From Thermincola carboxydiphila (GTDB lineage: Bacteria > Bacillota > Thermincolia > Thermincolales > UBA2595): 64,000 nucleotides of DNA. The first letter of the stretch is position 1. Every line of letters starts with the position of its first letter. Below, piece after piece: positions 10,410-19,840 of the stretch. The DNA lies in NCBI GenBank assembly GCA_016841725.1, contig JAENYP010000005.1, forward strand, positions 148,368-212,367. Direction: 5' to 3'. The translations under genes and the position numbers were made by a program. The notes beneath the pieces were generated by a model, which had not been told where the DNA came from, ran no database searches, and saw only the letters and a list, made by a program, of their open reading frames with translations.

Positions 10410-10536
10410 AGTATATCTCCCCTCTTTACAACTGCTGGTCGCTATCACATATTATGTAAAGATGCCCATCTTTGTGCGTCCGCTAAAAAGCCCTCTGCTT
10501 CAGCTGAAACAGCCAAAGCAGAGGGCGCTTTACTTT

Positions 10537-11877
10537 TTATTTCTTTTCGCTTCCCTTTGTCAAATCAGCAACATATATGTCAACGGCTTCCGGGCCGGTC
10601 TGGCCCCAGTTGCTGTTCCAGGCAGCCAGGGTCATATCCCGGTTAACAAAAATGTGTGTCTCTTGAGTCGGGTCACTTTGAATATTCCTGTGGTGAGCAA
10701 ACCTCCGGGTGCTACCTGAGCCGTCAATTTTAAGGGCATAAATCTCTCCTTCATGAGGATGCCACCCGCCTTTCCCCGGCTGCTCACACCCGGGTTTCCG
10801 GTTCCGGCGGGTTGATACCACGACCCACCCCCTGTTTCCTGAAGCCGCTCCCGATATGTTTACATGGAAACGGCAATCCAGTTTCTGTACAACAGTCTCT
10901 TTCCCATCCGGAACAGTAATCTTGATTATCTCGTTTGGGTTCTGCCGCTGCTTGGAATCAACGCTGGAGACCACGTAAACATGGTTTCCGTCAAGATCAT
11001 GGGCAATTTTCCCCGGGTGGGTAGTGTCAATAAGCCGTCTGACCGGCTTCATAGCAGCTGTGTACAGTCTGGTCCCTTCGAATTCACCGGTTCCCTGCCT
11101 GCCCCAGCCAACAATAACATAATCTCCCTCCGGTGTTACCGTAGCCCATTGAACTTCCCCGGAGGGGTCAGATAATTCCAGTCCCGGTTCTTCCAGCTTG
11201 GTTTTAATATCATAGGTAAATAATTCTTCAGGGCTGCCTTTACTGTCAAGCCCCAAAACGGCTATCCTGGAACCATCTTCACTGAGCCGCCCCTCAGGAG
11301 TAGCTGTTACCCGGGAAAACCGGGTAAAAGAGTGCAGCGCTTTATACTTTTCTGTGATTAAATCTTTGATGTACAGATTATTCCCCTCAAAATAATATAA
11401 AAGGTGTGGGTCCACTGGATGCCACCGGGGAATTATATCACTTTTCATATCATGCAGATATTTATTAAATGTAAAGCCCGGAAGGTCCAGCAGGGTCCAT
11501 CTGCCTTCCCCGTCTTTAATCAGTATATGAGTGCTGTCTGCATTAAAAATATTGGCTGTCAGATAATCCCGGCTTGCACCGTCAGCAGCCCCGGCCGGGC
11601 CTGTCAACCTTAAGATTGTTGTGCCAAATACAGGGTCCTTAAAGGGAATATTGGGTTCCGGCCTGGGAAGGCCAACCTGTTCCCGGACCTGATTATCCCC
11701 CGGCATCCCGCTCAAGCCGGTATAAACCGTACCGGCGACAGGTTCTGCCACAGGATTATGAATTCCCATATTAAGGGAACTACAGCACGGAGGAGGAGCA
11801 ACATTTTTCCCTCCCGCAAAATATACGATAAGTCCTAAAACCATGTATGCTGTTACCACATAAGCCCATTTCTTCAT
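10537..11877 (-). CDS. Membrane-anchored/secreted TolB-like beta-propeller protein
   Basis: N-terminal TM/signal segment; repeated propeller-like blades; no closer family recognised. Confidence 0.55.
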   Translation of the reverse strand: MKKWAYVVTAYMVLGLIVYFAGGKNVAPPPCCSSLNMGIHNPVAEPVAGTVYTGLSGMPGDNQVREQVGLPRPEPNIPFKDPVFGTTILRLTGPAGAADGASRDYLTANIFNADSTHILIKDGEGRWTLLDLPGFTFNKYLHDMKSDIIPRWHPVDPHLLYYFEGNNLYIKDLITEKYKALHSFTRFSRVTATPEGRLSEDGSRIAVLGLDSKGSPEELFTYDIKTKLEEPGLELSDPSGEVQWATVTPEGDYVIVGWGRQGTGEFEGTRLYTAAMKPVRRLIDTTHPGKIAHDLDGNHVYVVSSVDSKQRQNPNEIIKITVPDGKETVVQKLDCRFHVNISGAASGNRGWVVVSTRRNRKPGCEQPGKGGWHPHEGEIYALKIDGSGSTRRFAHHRNIQSDPTQETHIFVNRDMTLAAWNSNWGQTGPEAVDIYVADLTKGSEKK

Positions 11878-11916
11878 TTATTTACACTTCCAAGCATCTT
11901 ATGACATAATTTTGAC

Positions 11917-12092
11917 ACTCCCCATACCTAAAGGAAGGGATTCCTGGGTGATTAAATTTAGTACCCATATTTTTATTATGCCACATATTGACATTTAATA
12001 CAAATAACAAACCTATTGAAAAACATTGAGTTTTTCAATAGGTTGTGCCTTATATCCCATAGCTAAAGCCAGGGGCTTTACGCCACTTTCGG
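11917..12092. mobile_element. Candidate remnant of IS200/IS605-type element ends (no transposase)
   Basis: GACACTCCCCATACCTAAAGGAAGGGATTCCTGGGT and CCATAGCTAAAGCCAGGGGCTTTACGCC resemble IS605/tnpB element end hairpins; perfect 15-bp stem AACCTATTGAAAAAC/GTTTTTCAATAGGTT at 12010-12044. Confidence 0.35.
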
Positions 12093-12401
12093 TAAAAAAT
12101 GCAAATGCAGGTCTCTCTAGCTTCGTTTATTCGGTGGCAGCAGTTTGGGAGTGGTTGTCTCATCAAATATGAACTTCTCTTTTTGGGCCGAACTTCCTTC
12201 CTTGTTGCGGGCAACATTGTCCACAAACTGCTCTGCCTCAACCTCCATTAGTTCTCCCAGTTTATCAGACTTTTCATTCCAGATATCCTTTTCCCTTTTT
12301 GGGCTCAATTCTCTGCACCTCCGGGTTATTTTAATATTAATTTAGCCACCCGGAAGACAAACTATTACCGGTACAGGAGAATATTTTCGGGGAGAACCCT
12401 G

Positions 12402-12839
12402 TTACTTATTTACTTTACTCCTGTGCTCCTGCAAAAACCCGGCCCAGTCGCCGTCTGGAATTATTTCCGCATTTTCCTTCAGCCACCCGGCTTTCGACGG
12501 AGGCCAGAGGAACATGTGTGCCTTTACCTTTTCACCTGTTTCCGGCAGTTCCACATCCCTTATCTCCCGGATAAGGTGGCTCTGGCTTTCAACCCCGGTG
12601 TATTTTTCGATTTCGTCTATTTCAGGAAGAACGGTGGCCATATCCCTAGTCTGAAACATGACACCCTTTATTTCACCTTCACTTTCAAGGACGACCGGAT
12701 AGCCGTCTTCAGGAAGAAAATACATAGTCCCCTTTGCCCTTGCTTTATACAGTGTCGGATTATGGTCCCGAATAAAACGTTCATGGTTTTCCATGCCCGG
12801 AAGTAATGTTCCGTATACAAAAAGATTATCCAAATACAT
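12402..12839 (-). CDS. Gamma-glutamylcyclotransferase-like (AIG2/BtrG fold) protein
   Basis: MYLDNLFVYGTLLPGMENHERF.. with VYGTL motif. Confidence 0.75.
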   Translation of the reverse strand: MYLDNLFVYGTLLPGMENHERFIRDHNPTLYKARAKGTMYFLPEDGYPVVLESEGEIKGVMFQTRDMATVLPEIDEIEKYTGVESQSHLIREIRDVELPETGEKVKAHMFLWPPSKAGWLKENAEIIPDGDWAGFLQEHRSKVNK

Positions 12840-13017
12840 ACAATCACCCTTTCTCCTGTTATGTATGTTATACGGCACTGCCATGTTATATTGTATTCTT
12901 TCTTTGCCAATATTATTTTTCCCTCTTTTACAGAGGCAGGTTTTGGATATACATGAAAATATTTTACTATATCTTCGGGTTGACACAGGGCAGTCAATTT
13001 TCATATAATTAAACTAT

Positions 13018-13031
13018 CGAACACATGTTCG
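13018..13031. promoter_or_regulatory. LexA (SOS) box
   Basis: CGAACACATGTTCG, perfect match to the Gram-positive DinR/LexA core GAAC-N4-GTTC, upstream of the imuB-like gene. Confidence 0.8.
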
Positions 13032-13141
13032 CAGATAGGAAAGTATAAATTTTATCCTATCTGCATAGCGCTAAGCTTCGCCGAAGGCAGGCCAAAGGAG
13101 CTTAGCGAAGCTAAGCCTTTTTAATATGGAGGTTAACCCAA

Positions 13142-14245
13142 ATGAAGATAATTGCACACATCTTCCTTCATGATTTCCGGGGTAATATGTCTGAACTTGC
13201 CTGTAAATGCCATCACCTAAGTCCCAGGGTGGAAACCCCCTGTGAAAACGAGGCTTTTATTGACCTGAGCGGCAAAAAACCTCCCGGGGCACGGGTAATC
13301 AGCGCTTTTGCCGGGACAGTCATCCCTTCCCTGGGGAGTTTTGCCACAATCAGCCTGGCCCCCTGCCGGCTGCTGGCAAAGGCTTTGACAATGGCATATG
13401 TCATCAACCCTCCCAGCCCGGGAAGACTACCGGAAGGGACTTTGACAAAGGGTTACGACAAATTCCGTCTCTGTGTCCTCAAATCTGACACAGCCGGAGA
13501 TTTTGCTTCCCGGCTGCCGGTAGAATTTATGTGGCCATTGGAAAAAAAGGTTATCCAACGCCTGAAAACCCTGGGGCTTAGGACCTTTGCTGAGATCAGC
13601 CGGGTCCCCCTGACAATGCTTTACAGCCCCTTTGGTTCCCTGGCCCCTGTTATTATGGATTACAGCAGGGGTATCGATACATCAAACATACCTTTTTTCA
13701 GCCCTCCCGACAGGATTACATATCACGGCCGCTGTGATTGTTCCGATATCACCGGGCTGGAAGAAATCATCAAACAGGCTGCAGTCCACCTCAGCCTTAA
13801 CCTGCAGGAACGGGGAAAAAGCTATCGCGACCTGTCCCTGGCCATCTTCTCTGAAGATTGCTGCACTGAAACCGTGACCTCTTCCTTTACCAGGGGAAAA
13901 TATGACATCAGTTCGGTATACCATGACTGTATGAATCTCCTGAAAAGACTGCAGGCTGCCGGCCCGGTGACAGAGCTGTCTCTGGCAGCGGGACGGCTCG
14001 CAAACTGTGTGCACAGCCAGATGTCTCTTTTTGAAGACCCCAAAACCCTTAACGGAAGGTATGCAGAGCATCACGAAAAACTGGTCAGGGTCTGTGAAAA
14101 CCTAGCCTCCAGGTACTCCCCCGGAATTATCAGGATGGGCAGCGCCCTTCCCGTAAGCCGCAGGGAACAAATGCTGATGTTTGTTGACCCCCTGCGGAAT
14201 GGCGGTAAAACAGCAAAGGATGATTACAGTGGTAAAATTAATTAA
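13142..14245 (+). CDS. imuB: ImuB-like, probably catalytically inactive Y-family polymerase homolog
   Basis: ENEAFIDLSG at the SxDEAFLDxxG position; LAPCRLLAKAL; LPVEFMWPLEKKVIQRLKTLGLRTFAEISRVP; operon with dnaE2-like gene. Confidence 0.7.
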   Translation: MKIIAHIFLHDFRGNMSELACKCHHLSPRVETPCENEAFIDLSGKKPPGARVISAFAGTVIPSLGSFATISLAPCRLLAKALTMAYVINPPSPGRLPEGTLTKGYDKFRLCVLKSDTAGDFASRLPVEFMWPLEKKVIQRLKTLGLRTFAEISRVPLTMLYSPFGSLAPVIMDYSRGIDTSNIPFFSPPDRITYHGRCDCSDITGLEEIIKQAAVHLSLNLQERGKSYRDLSLAIFSEDCCTETVTSSFTRGKYDISSVYHDCMNLLKRLQAAGPVTELSLAAGRLANCVHSQMSLFEDPKTLNGRYAEHHEKLVRVCENLASRYSPGIIRMGSALPVSRREQMLMFVDPLRNGGKTAKDDYSGKIN

Positions 14246-14477
14246 TAAAAATATCGAAATGGAATATGGCATCAATAATACCCCCCTGGCCTTCCGGATT
14301 AACGGGAAATGGCTTCCGGTCAGCCAGGTTCTTGATATATGGAAAGATACCGGCATATGGTGGGACGGGGAAAGTGAAAAAACCTTCTACAGGGTAAACA
14401 CTCCTGAAGGAAGCCTTTTTGAGCTTTACCGGGACAGTGTCAGCCGGTCATGGTTCCTGTACCGCGTTTATGATTAG
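14220..14477 (+). CDS. Small conserved protein of imuB-dnaE2 operons (DUF6504-like)
   Basis: FYRVNTPEGSLFELYRDSVSRSWFLYRVYD; overlaps the 3' end of imuB-like; start codon uncertain (ORF opens at 14181). Confidence 0.5.
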   Translation: MITVVKLINKNIEMEYGINNTPLAFRINGKWLPVSQVLDIWKDTGIWWDGESEKTFYRVNTPEGSLFELYRDSVSRSWFLYRVYD

Positions 14478-14489
14478 GGAGGCCTCCAT

Positions 14490-17400
14490 ATGAGTTTTGT
14501 CCACCTTCACGTCCACTCCCCGTTTTCTTTTCTCGACGGGGCCGGAAGAATCGAAGAAATGGTAACCTCTGCCAGTGCAGCAGGCATGCCCTCACTGGCT
14601 CTCACAGACCATAACAACCTCTGTGGAGCCATCCTTTTCTCCGGCCTGGCTAAAAAGGCCGGGATTAAACCTATCACCGGTGTTGAAATAACCCTGGGGG
14701 ATGACAGCCACCTTACCCTCCTGGCCAAAAACCCTGATGGCTATACAAACCTCTGCCGTATCCTGAGCGCTGCCCACCTGGGGAATCCACGCCAAACCCC
14801 GCGCACCACTGAGGAAACCCTCAAGGCTTACAGCAGTAATCTGGCGGCCCTGTCAGGCTGCCGCAAAGGCAGGATTCCCCGGCTTATCCTAAAGGGGAAT
14901 TACCGTGTGGCTGAGGAAACGGCCCAAACATTTGCTGATATTTTTGGCAGGGAGAACTTTTTTATTGAAATGCAGCAGGACTTCCTCCCGGGAAGCAGGT
15001 TTCTCAACAGGGCCCTGGATAACCTGGCCTCCCACCGAAGACTGAAAACAGCGGCCACCAATAATGTCCATTATGTTACCAAAGAACAGTTTAAAATTCA
15101 CGACCTGCTGACATGTGTGCGGACCCTGACAAAGCTTGAGGAAATTCACCCCGAACGGCGTCTCAATGCGGAAAATTACCTGAAATCACCTGCTGAAATG
15201 GCCCAGATTTTTGGTGACTATCCACAGGCAGTCACAAATACCCTTGCTATTGCCGAAATGTGCCAACCGGCCCTGGAGACAGGGAACCGGCTGTTTCCCG
15301 CCTTCCCGGACATTCCCCCCGGGGAAACCGCTGCCGGTTACCTCAGGAAACTTACCTTTAAAGGAGCCAGGGAACGCTATCGTTACCTGCCCCGGCAGGT
15401 AACCTCACGCCTGGACCATGAACTTGACATCATCTGCCGCCTGGGGTTTGAGGATTATTTTCTGTTGGTCTGGGATGCCGCCAATTACGCCCGCAGAGAA
15501 AAAATCAGGTATGCCGGGCGGGGTTCAGCCGCAGATTCGGCAGTCGCATACTGCCTGTACATCACGGAGGTTGATTCCATAGCCCGGAACCTCCTTTTTG
15601 AACGTTTCATGAGCCTTGAGCGCGCCCAGACACCGGATATTGACATAGATTTTGATTCCCGCCACCGGGACAGGGTATCAGCATACCTCTATAAAAAATA
15701 CGGCGCCGACCGGGTGGCCACAGTCTGTACCTACAACACCTTCAGGGCCCGTTCTGCCTTCAGGGACCTGGCCAAAGCCATGGATTTCCCGGCCGCTGAA
15801 ATTGACCGCCTGGCCAAAAAGCTGCCTTATATCCAGGCCGACCAGATTGATCTGGCAGTAGAGCGCTTTCCGGAACTCCGGGAAAGCGGAATTGATGCCC
15901 CCGGATTCCGGGATCTCCTGGACTACTGTGCCGCAGTTTCAGGATTCCCCCGGTTCATCGGCACACACCTGGGGGGTATTGTTGTCAGCCGGTGCCCCTT
16001 ATCTGATGTAACACCCCTTCAGGAGGCTGCCAAAGGAATAGTTGTCACCCAGTATGACAAGGAATTTATTGAAGATATAGGACTCGTCAAACTTGACCTG
16101 CTGTCACTGAGGACCATGGCCGCAATTGAAGACACTACCCTGACCATCAGGGAAACCGGCAGCAGCTTTGACTATGAAACAATCCCCCTTGACGATAAGG
16201 CAACCTTTGCAATGCTTAACAAAGGAGAAACTATCGGGGTCTTCCAACTGGAGAGCCCTGCCCAGCGTGCGCTCCAAAGCCGCCTTGGCGCCTCCGAAAT
16301 GGAAGACATTATAGCCAGTGTGGCCATCATCAGGCCAGGACCCATCAAGGGCAATATGGTAGAACCCTTTATTGCCAGGCGTCAGGGAAAAGAGCCGGTG
16401 ACATACCTGCACCCGAAACTTGAACCTATTCTGAAAAAAACCTATGGGGTGGTCCTGTTCCAGGAACAGGTTATTGAAATTGCCACAGCAATTGCCGGTT
16501 TTACTCCCGGGGAAGCCGACCACCTGCGCCGCGTGATGACACACGCCCGCTCCCACCGGGAAATGGCCGGCATCGGAGCAGACTTTATCAAAAAGGCCGC
16601 TGCCAACGGGGTCAGCACAGAAGTTGCGGAAACCATATTCTCATATATTACCGGCTATGCCAGCTACGGTTTCTGTGAGGCCCATGCCGCAGCCTTTGCC
16701 ACCACAGCCTATAAAACAGCATATATTATCAAACATTACCCGGCCCATTTTTTTGCCTCAGTGCTCAGCCACCAGCCCATGGGGTTTTATGACTCCAATA
16801 CCCTGTGTGTGGAGGCACGGAGGAGAGGGGTAACCATTCTCCCCCCTGATATTAATCTGAGCCGGGAGTGTTTCACCGTTGATGCCAATACCATCCGCAT
16901 CTCCCTCAGGCAGATAAAAGGGGTTAAGGATAACTCCCTGGAAAAAATCCTGACAGCCAGAGAAAAGGGTCCCTTCAAGTCTTTTGACGATTTCCTGAAA
17001 CGTGTTCACACAGACAGAAATGTCCTGGAAAACCTGATTTGCTGCGGAGCCTTTGACAGCCTGCACAGTAACCGGAAACAGCTCCTGTGGGCCATTCCGG
17101 CCACCGGCAGCAAAGGAAATACCGGAGAACTCTCCCTCACAGACAATACGGTGACCCTTCCCCCTGTCCCGGACTTTACGCCACAGGAGAAATTCAATAT
17201 GGAGTATGAGATACTTGGCATCGATGTCACCAGCCACTTTATGAGTCATTGGCGCAGCAGGCTGAACCCCAGGGGCTTCCTGAACAGTATGAACCTTGCA
17301 GCAGCCAAAACCGGCAGCCCGGTTAAAGTCGCCGGCCTGCCTGTCCGCCCGCACCGTCCCCCTACCAGGACAGGCAAAATCGCCGCCTTTTTTTCACTGG

Positions 17401-17567
17401 AGGATGAATTCGGTCTGATTGATATAACTGTTTTCGAAAAAACCTACCAGGAGTTCGGGAAACTCCTTTTCACCAGACCTGTCCCTCCACTTCAGGTTTG
17501 GGGTACATTGCAGCAAAGGGGAAACGGGTTCTCCATAATCGCCCGAAAAATATTCCGGTTGCAGTAA
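14490..17567 (+). CDS. dnaE2: Error-prone DNA polymerase III alpha subunit (DnaE2-like)
   Basis: PHP N-terminus FVHLHVHSPFSFLDG; catalytic TPDIDIDFDSRHRDRV; AGRGSAADSAVAYCL; C-terminal OB fold. Confidence 0.85.
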   Translation: MSFVHLHVHSPFSFLDGAGRIEEMVTSASAAGMPSLALTDHNNLCGAILFSGLAKKAGIKPITGVEITLGDDSHLTLLAKNPDGYTNLCRILSAAHLGNPRQTPRTTEETLKAYSSNLAALSGCRKGRIPRLILKGNYRVAEETAQTFADIFGRENFFIEMQQDFLPGSRFLNRALDNLASHRRLKTAATNNVHYVTKEQFKIHDLLTCVRTLTKLEEIHPERRLNAENYLKSPAEMAQIFGDYPQAVTNTLAIAEMCQPALETGNRLFPAFPDIPPGETAAGYLRKLTFKGARERYRYLPRQVTSRLDHELDIICRLGFEDYFLLVWDAANYARREKIRYAGRGSAADSAVAYCLYITEVDSIARNLLFERFMSLERAQTPDIDIDFDSRHRDRVSAYLYKKYGADRVATVCTYNTFRARSAFRDLAKAMDFPAAEIDRLAKKLPYIQADQIDLAVERFPELRESGIDAPGFRDLLDYCAAVSGFPRFIGTHLGGIVVSRCPLSDVTPLQEAAKGIVVTQYDKEFIEDIGLVKLDLLSLRTMAAIEDTTLTIRETGSSFDYETIPLDDKATFAMLNKGETIGVFQLESPAQRALQSRLGASEMEDIIASVAIIRPGPIKGNMVEPFIARRQGKEPVTYLHPKLEPILKKTYGVVLFQEQVIEIATAIAGFTPGEADHLRRVMTHARSHREMAGIGADFIKKAAANGVSTEVAETIFSYITGYASYGFCEAHAAAFATTAYKTAYIIKHYPAHFFASVLSHQPMGFYDSNTLCVEARRRGVTILPPDINLSRECFTVDANTIRISLRQIKGVKDNSLEKILTAREKGPFKSFDDFLKRVHTDRNVLENLICCGAFDSLHSNRKQLLWAIPATGSKGNTGELSLTDNTVTLPPVPDFTPQEKFNMEYEILGIDVTSHFMSHWRSRLNPRGFLNSMNLAAAKTGSPVKVAGLPVRPHRPPTRTGKIAAFFSLEDEFGLIDITVFEKTYQEFGKLLFTRPVPPLQVWGTLQQRGNGFSIIARKIFRLQ

Positions 17568-17719
17568 TTTCCGTTTAACCCCGTTTTTCCACCGTTCACC
17601 CCCAGTTTTCCGCCATTCGCCCGAATGATGTATAAGATAGGGGCACTAAGTGCTACCATTATATGGGGGTGTTGTATGTTTTTGTTTACATAATTGGAAA
17701 AAGGAGGTGAACTATTATC

Positions 17720-17842
17720 AAGGCATTCCCCAAGGCATTTTTGCCAAGCACTTTAGCCCCAAGGCATTTTAGCCAGGCACTTTAGCCCCAAGGCATTTTA
17801 GCCAGGCACTTTAGCCAGGCACTTTAGCCAGGCACTTTAGCC
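17720..17842. repeat. Degenerate tandem repeats, ~13-14 bp (AGGCACTTTAGCC / AAGGCATTTTAGCC)
   Basis: About nine consecutive units between a strong SD-like AAAGGAGGTGA and the downstream gene. Confidence 0.85.
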
Positions 17843-17868
17843 GAACTTATACTTGGGGGGAGTTTTAG

Positions 17869-18513
17869 ATGTCTGAAGAGAAAAACACCGGCGCCATAGC
17901 TGACCCCGGTCCGCTTGGCCTTGCCGGATTTGCAATGACAACCTTTATCCTGAGCATGATTAATGCCAAGCTGGTACCTGCCTCAATACACGCCACATTC
18001 CTGACCCTGGCGCTGTTTTACGGGGGTATCGCCCAGATACTGGCCGGAATGTGGGAATTCAAAAAAAATAACACCTTTGGCGCTACTGCCTTCACCTCAT
18101 ATGGCGCTTTCTGGCTCGCTTTGGCTTCAATTATCCTTTTCGAAGAACTGAACCTGATTAATTTCGGACCTGACAGGAATATTGCCATAGGCCTCTTTCT
18201 GGTGGCCTGGACAATATTTACCTTCTATATGTGGATTGGCTCACTAAAAGTCAATAATGCCCTTGTCTTTGTGTTTACAACATTGCTGATAACATATGTC
18301 CTGCTGGATCTGGCCGAGTTCAAAATAATTTCCAGCAGCGCCCCCGGAGGCCTGATGGGCCTTGTGTGTGCAGCCGGGGCCTGGTATACATCGGCAGCCG
18401 GAATTGTCAACTCCACATATGGCAAGGTTGTGCTCCCTGTTGGCTCCAGGAACGTTAATTCCGCAGCGGTCAAAGTGCCGACAATGAACCTGAAAAAGAA
18501 AGTAAAGGCTTAA
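17869..18513 (+). CDS. Acetate uptake transporter (GPR1/FUN34/YaaH family)
   Basis: ADPGPLGLAGFAMTTFILSM..; LALFYGGIAQILAGMWEFKKNNTFGATAFTSYGAFW. Confidence 0.9.
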   Translation: MSEEKNTGAIADPGPLGLAGFAMTTFILSMINAKLVPASIHATFLTLALFYGGIAQILAGMWEFKKNNTFGATAFTSYGAFWLALASIILFEELNLINFGPDRNIAIGLFLVAWTIFTFYMWIGSLKVNNALVFVFTTLLITYVLLDLAEFKIISSSAPGGLMGLVCAAGAWYTSAAGIVNSTYGKVVLPVGSRNVNSAAVKVPTMNLKKKVKA

Positions 18514-18528
18514 TATATAAACCTGAAT

Positions 18529-18597
18529 AGGGGTAGATGATTCCTCGGGCGGGTAAAAAACTTGCCTTCTGGAAAACATCTGCCCCTTTTGCTGTTT
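18529..18597. repeat. Short (69-bp) copy of modular palindromic element
   Basis: AGGGGTAGATGATTCCTCGGGCGGG...GCCTTCTGGAAAACATCTGCCCCT; ends match 20941..21059 and 41022..41141. Confidence 0.65.
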
Positions 18598-18649
18598 TAT
18601 GCAAATAATTAGATGCTTCACCGCAAATATTAACTGGTAATGATATATG

Positions 18650-19149
18650 GGTGAGGCGATAGAAGTGCTTCCACTCAACAAAAACAACAAAGTCTCAATG
18701 TTAGTGATGTGTGGCGCCTGTGGGATATTCTGGTGGCCAAATATGATACCATAGAAGTAATAAATATCCTGCTCAATTGCGCCCGGGACGCCGGCCTGAA
18801 GTTAGTTGTTAAACATACCTTAAAGGAAGTTGAAAAAGGGGCAAATGAACTGCAGCAGTTGATGTTGGAATACTAGATTCCCCTTCCCCCAAGGCCGCCA
18901 CAGAATGCAAATATCTCTATTAATTTGGAACCTGTAACAGACAAATATATCTATAGCCGTATATTCGATTTGGTAAAACAGCTGCTGCCGCTCATGGCAG
19001 TGGCGTTTATTAACAGCGGTTCGCCGGTTGTCATAAAACTGTTAAAAAACCATATCATACAAACAATGGAACTGATTGATAACTTGTCTGTCTATGGTGA
19101 AGCAAAGGGTTACCTGCAAAAATTACCTATGTATATGCCCATATCCTGA
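18650..19149 (+). pseudogene. DUF3231-like protein, disrupted by frameshift near the start and an in-frame TAG
   Basis: Translation ..SLNVSDVWRLWDILVAKYDTIEVINILLNCARDAGLKLVVKHTLKEVEKGANELQQLMLEY*IPLPPRPP..PVTDKYIYSRIFDLVKQ aligns along the length of 19175..19693. Confidence 0.65.
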
Positions 19150-19174
19150 TGACCAAATCACATGAGGTGACAGT

Positions 19175-19693
19175 ATGAAAATACCCAGTATGTATCAACA
19201 AATTACAGACCTCGTAAAATCTCCGGAACAAAAACAAAAACAAATCAGTGTCAGCGAAGTATGGCATCTGAACAATCATCTAAAAATGAGATATGATGTC
19301 CTGGAAACCACCAATATACTTAAAAACTTTGCGAAAAGCCCGGAACTAGGTTTAATCCTTGATTACGGGATAGAAGTACTGCAGAGTCAGGCTGAAAAAA
19401 TAGAAAAATTAACGGGTGACTACGGGATTCCATTTCCCGCAAGACCGCCTTTTGATAGTAAAACCACTGCTAATGTTGAAATGATTACAGACAGGTATAT
19501 ATTCAGACGCATATCCAGAGGAATTCAAGGCATGATTCATGTCCATGCAATGGCTTTTACGCAAAGTACTATGCCCATGCTGAGGGAACAATTCAAAAGT
19601 TTTCTGCTCCAGGAAGTTGAATTATATGATAAATTTATAGCATATGGCGAAATCAAGGGATTTCTGGAAACACCGCCGCGTTACATGTCATGA
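19175..19693 (+). CDS. DUF3231-like protein
   Basis: Helical protein; ISVSEVWHLNNHLKMRYDVLE...DYGIPFPARPP..; paralog of adjacent pseudogene. Confidence 0.55.
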   Translation: MKIPSMYQQITDLVKSPEQKQKQISVSEVWHLNNHLKMRYDVLETTNILKNFAKSPELGLILDYGIEVLQSQAEKIEKLTGDYGIPFPARPPFDSKTTANVEMITDRYIFRRISRGIQGMIHVHAMAFTQSTMPMLREQFKSFLLQEVELYDKFIAYGEIKGFLETPPRYMS

Positions 19694-19840
19694 TGCTGCC
19701 GGATTTGTTCAGTATCAAAAAAAGCCTGTTCTTCCTTAATTAAAGGAAAAACAGGCTTTATATTTTAACCATTCCCTCCGCCTGACATAAATTATACTAT
19801 GAAGTCCAAAAATTAAATATCTGCAAACAATGATAAGGAG

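Noticed and set aside
12117-12308. Small minus-strand ORF (MSPKREKDIWNEKSDKLGELMEVEAEQF..)
   Set aside because: Composition is plausible for a small protein, but no recognisable motif; not enough evidence to annotate.
13682-14074. Minus-strand ORFs antisense to imuB-like and dnaE2-like genes
   Set aside because: Codon-structure shadows of strong plus-strand genes.
17720-17842. CRISPR-like array from 13-14-bp repeats
   Set aside because: Units are contiguous with no unique spacers of 25-40 bp and no cas genes nearby; it is a degenerate tandem repeat.
18650-19149. In-frame TAG as pyrrolysine or readthrough
   Set aside because: A second frameshift lesion upstream and an intact paralog next door favour a pseudogene; the aligned residue is Gly, not a catalytic position.
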